From Symsagittifera roscoffensis (Eukaryota; Xenacoelomorpha; Acoela; Convolutidae), in contig NC_087066.1 in assembly GCF_963678635.1 (NCBI RefSeq), forward strand, positions 44,381,624 to 44,445,623: a stretch of 64,000 nt of DNA, in the 5' to 3' direction. Under the pieces are notes generated by a model that was not told the origin of the DNA, did no database searches, and saw only the letters and a list, made by a program, of their open reading frames with translations. Below, one piece after another: positions 63,681-64,000 of the stretch. How positions within the stretch are numbered: the stretch's first letter is position 1; the number at the start of each line of letters is the position of its first letter. The translations under genes were made by a program, and so were the position numbers.

Positions 63681-64000
63681 TTGAAAAAGAAAATTTAACT
63701 GATAAAATAAATTTATCAGGACCACAAACAAATGATTCAAAATACACAATAAATCAAGTTTTTGACCTCCATGACCCACTTGACACAATTCCCCTATCAA
63801 AATTAGAAATTGGAAATATTTTTCTCCCTCCAACAGATAAAATTACAATTGAACTCTTGAAACAATATCAAAATCTTGACCCAGTAATTAGACAACTAAA
63901 ATCATGGCACAAATACAAAACTAAGCCCGTAAAAGCAGATACCACAATTTTAGGAAATAAAACACTCCTCCGATATTTCCGAAAATTTAATAATACAACA
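63681..64000 (+). pseudogene. Ty3/Gypsy integrase N-terminal region (cut by window edge)
   Basis: After the T9 frame change the similarity continues in the next frame to the end of the window. It includes FDLHDPLDTIPLSKLEIGNI and LKQYQNLDPVIRQLKSWHKY, the leader typical before the integrase zinc-binding domain. The core and 3' LTR lie outside. Confidence 0.6.

Overview
This window is animal (metazoan) nuclear DNA. It is AT-rich, its genes are split by GT-AG introns of 0.4 to 2.3 kb, and the intervals are full of dispersed repeats. The recognisable host genes (an ANGEL/CCR4-type nuclease, the ciliary protein DLEC1/CFAP81, a type-3 copper tyrosinase) fit an invertebrate with ciliated cells. Nothing in the sequence fixes the phylum.

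Layout. 1-4.5 kb is T-rich repetitive DNA with a degenerate satellite. 4.5-11.4 kb carries five 3' exons of an ANGEL-like gene on the + strand; a separate 53-residue single-pass membrane microprotein lies on the same strand inside its first visible intron. 11.4-17.7 kb is intergenic, with tRNA-derived SINE-like copies, two further interspersed families and a 170-bp fold-back hairpin. 17.7-20.2 kb is a single-exon RG-rich, disordered C2H2 protein. 20.9-25.9 kb is a single-exon DLEC1 homologue whose last ~150 codons and 3' flank, including a ~165-bp satellite, were recently duplicated in tandem (25.48-28.86 kb). 28.9-33.2 kb shows no gene.

The main discovery is at 33,241-51,871: a complete-length Maverick/Polinton (virus-like giant DNA transposon, 18,631 bp). 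It has terminal inverted repeats beginning AGTAGTATG and a perfect 6-bp target duplication, CTAAGC. It carries protein-primed DNA polymerase B (with a spliceosomal intron), FtsK/HerA-like packaging ATPase, retroviral-type integrase, adenain-like protease, double-jelly-roll major capsid, penton-like minor capsid and several smaller conserved or unknown genes. Capsid, protease, integrase and ATPase genes read rightwards; the polymerase reads leftwards from a region holding E2F-like motifs. Several genes have frameshifts or stops, often at A7 runs, so this copy looks inactive; the protease remains open.

The Polinton sits 72 bp upstream of a tyrosinase exon (51,944), probably in an intron. That exon is itself broken, and the next one stops before the last CuB histidine. 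From 55 kb to the end is a decayed, 5'-truncated Ty3/Gypsy retrotransposon. Its gag region with 5' flank is duplicated in tandem (2.9-kb units with AATT at the breakpoints), followed by protease, reverse transcriptase/RNase H and the start of the integrase region, cut by the window edge.
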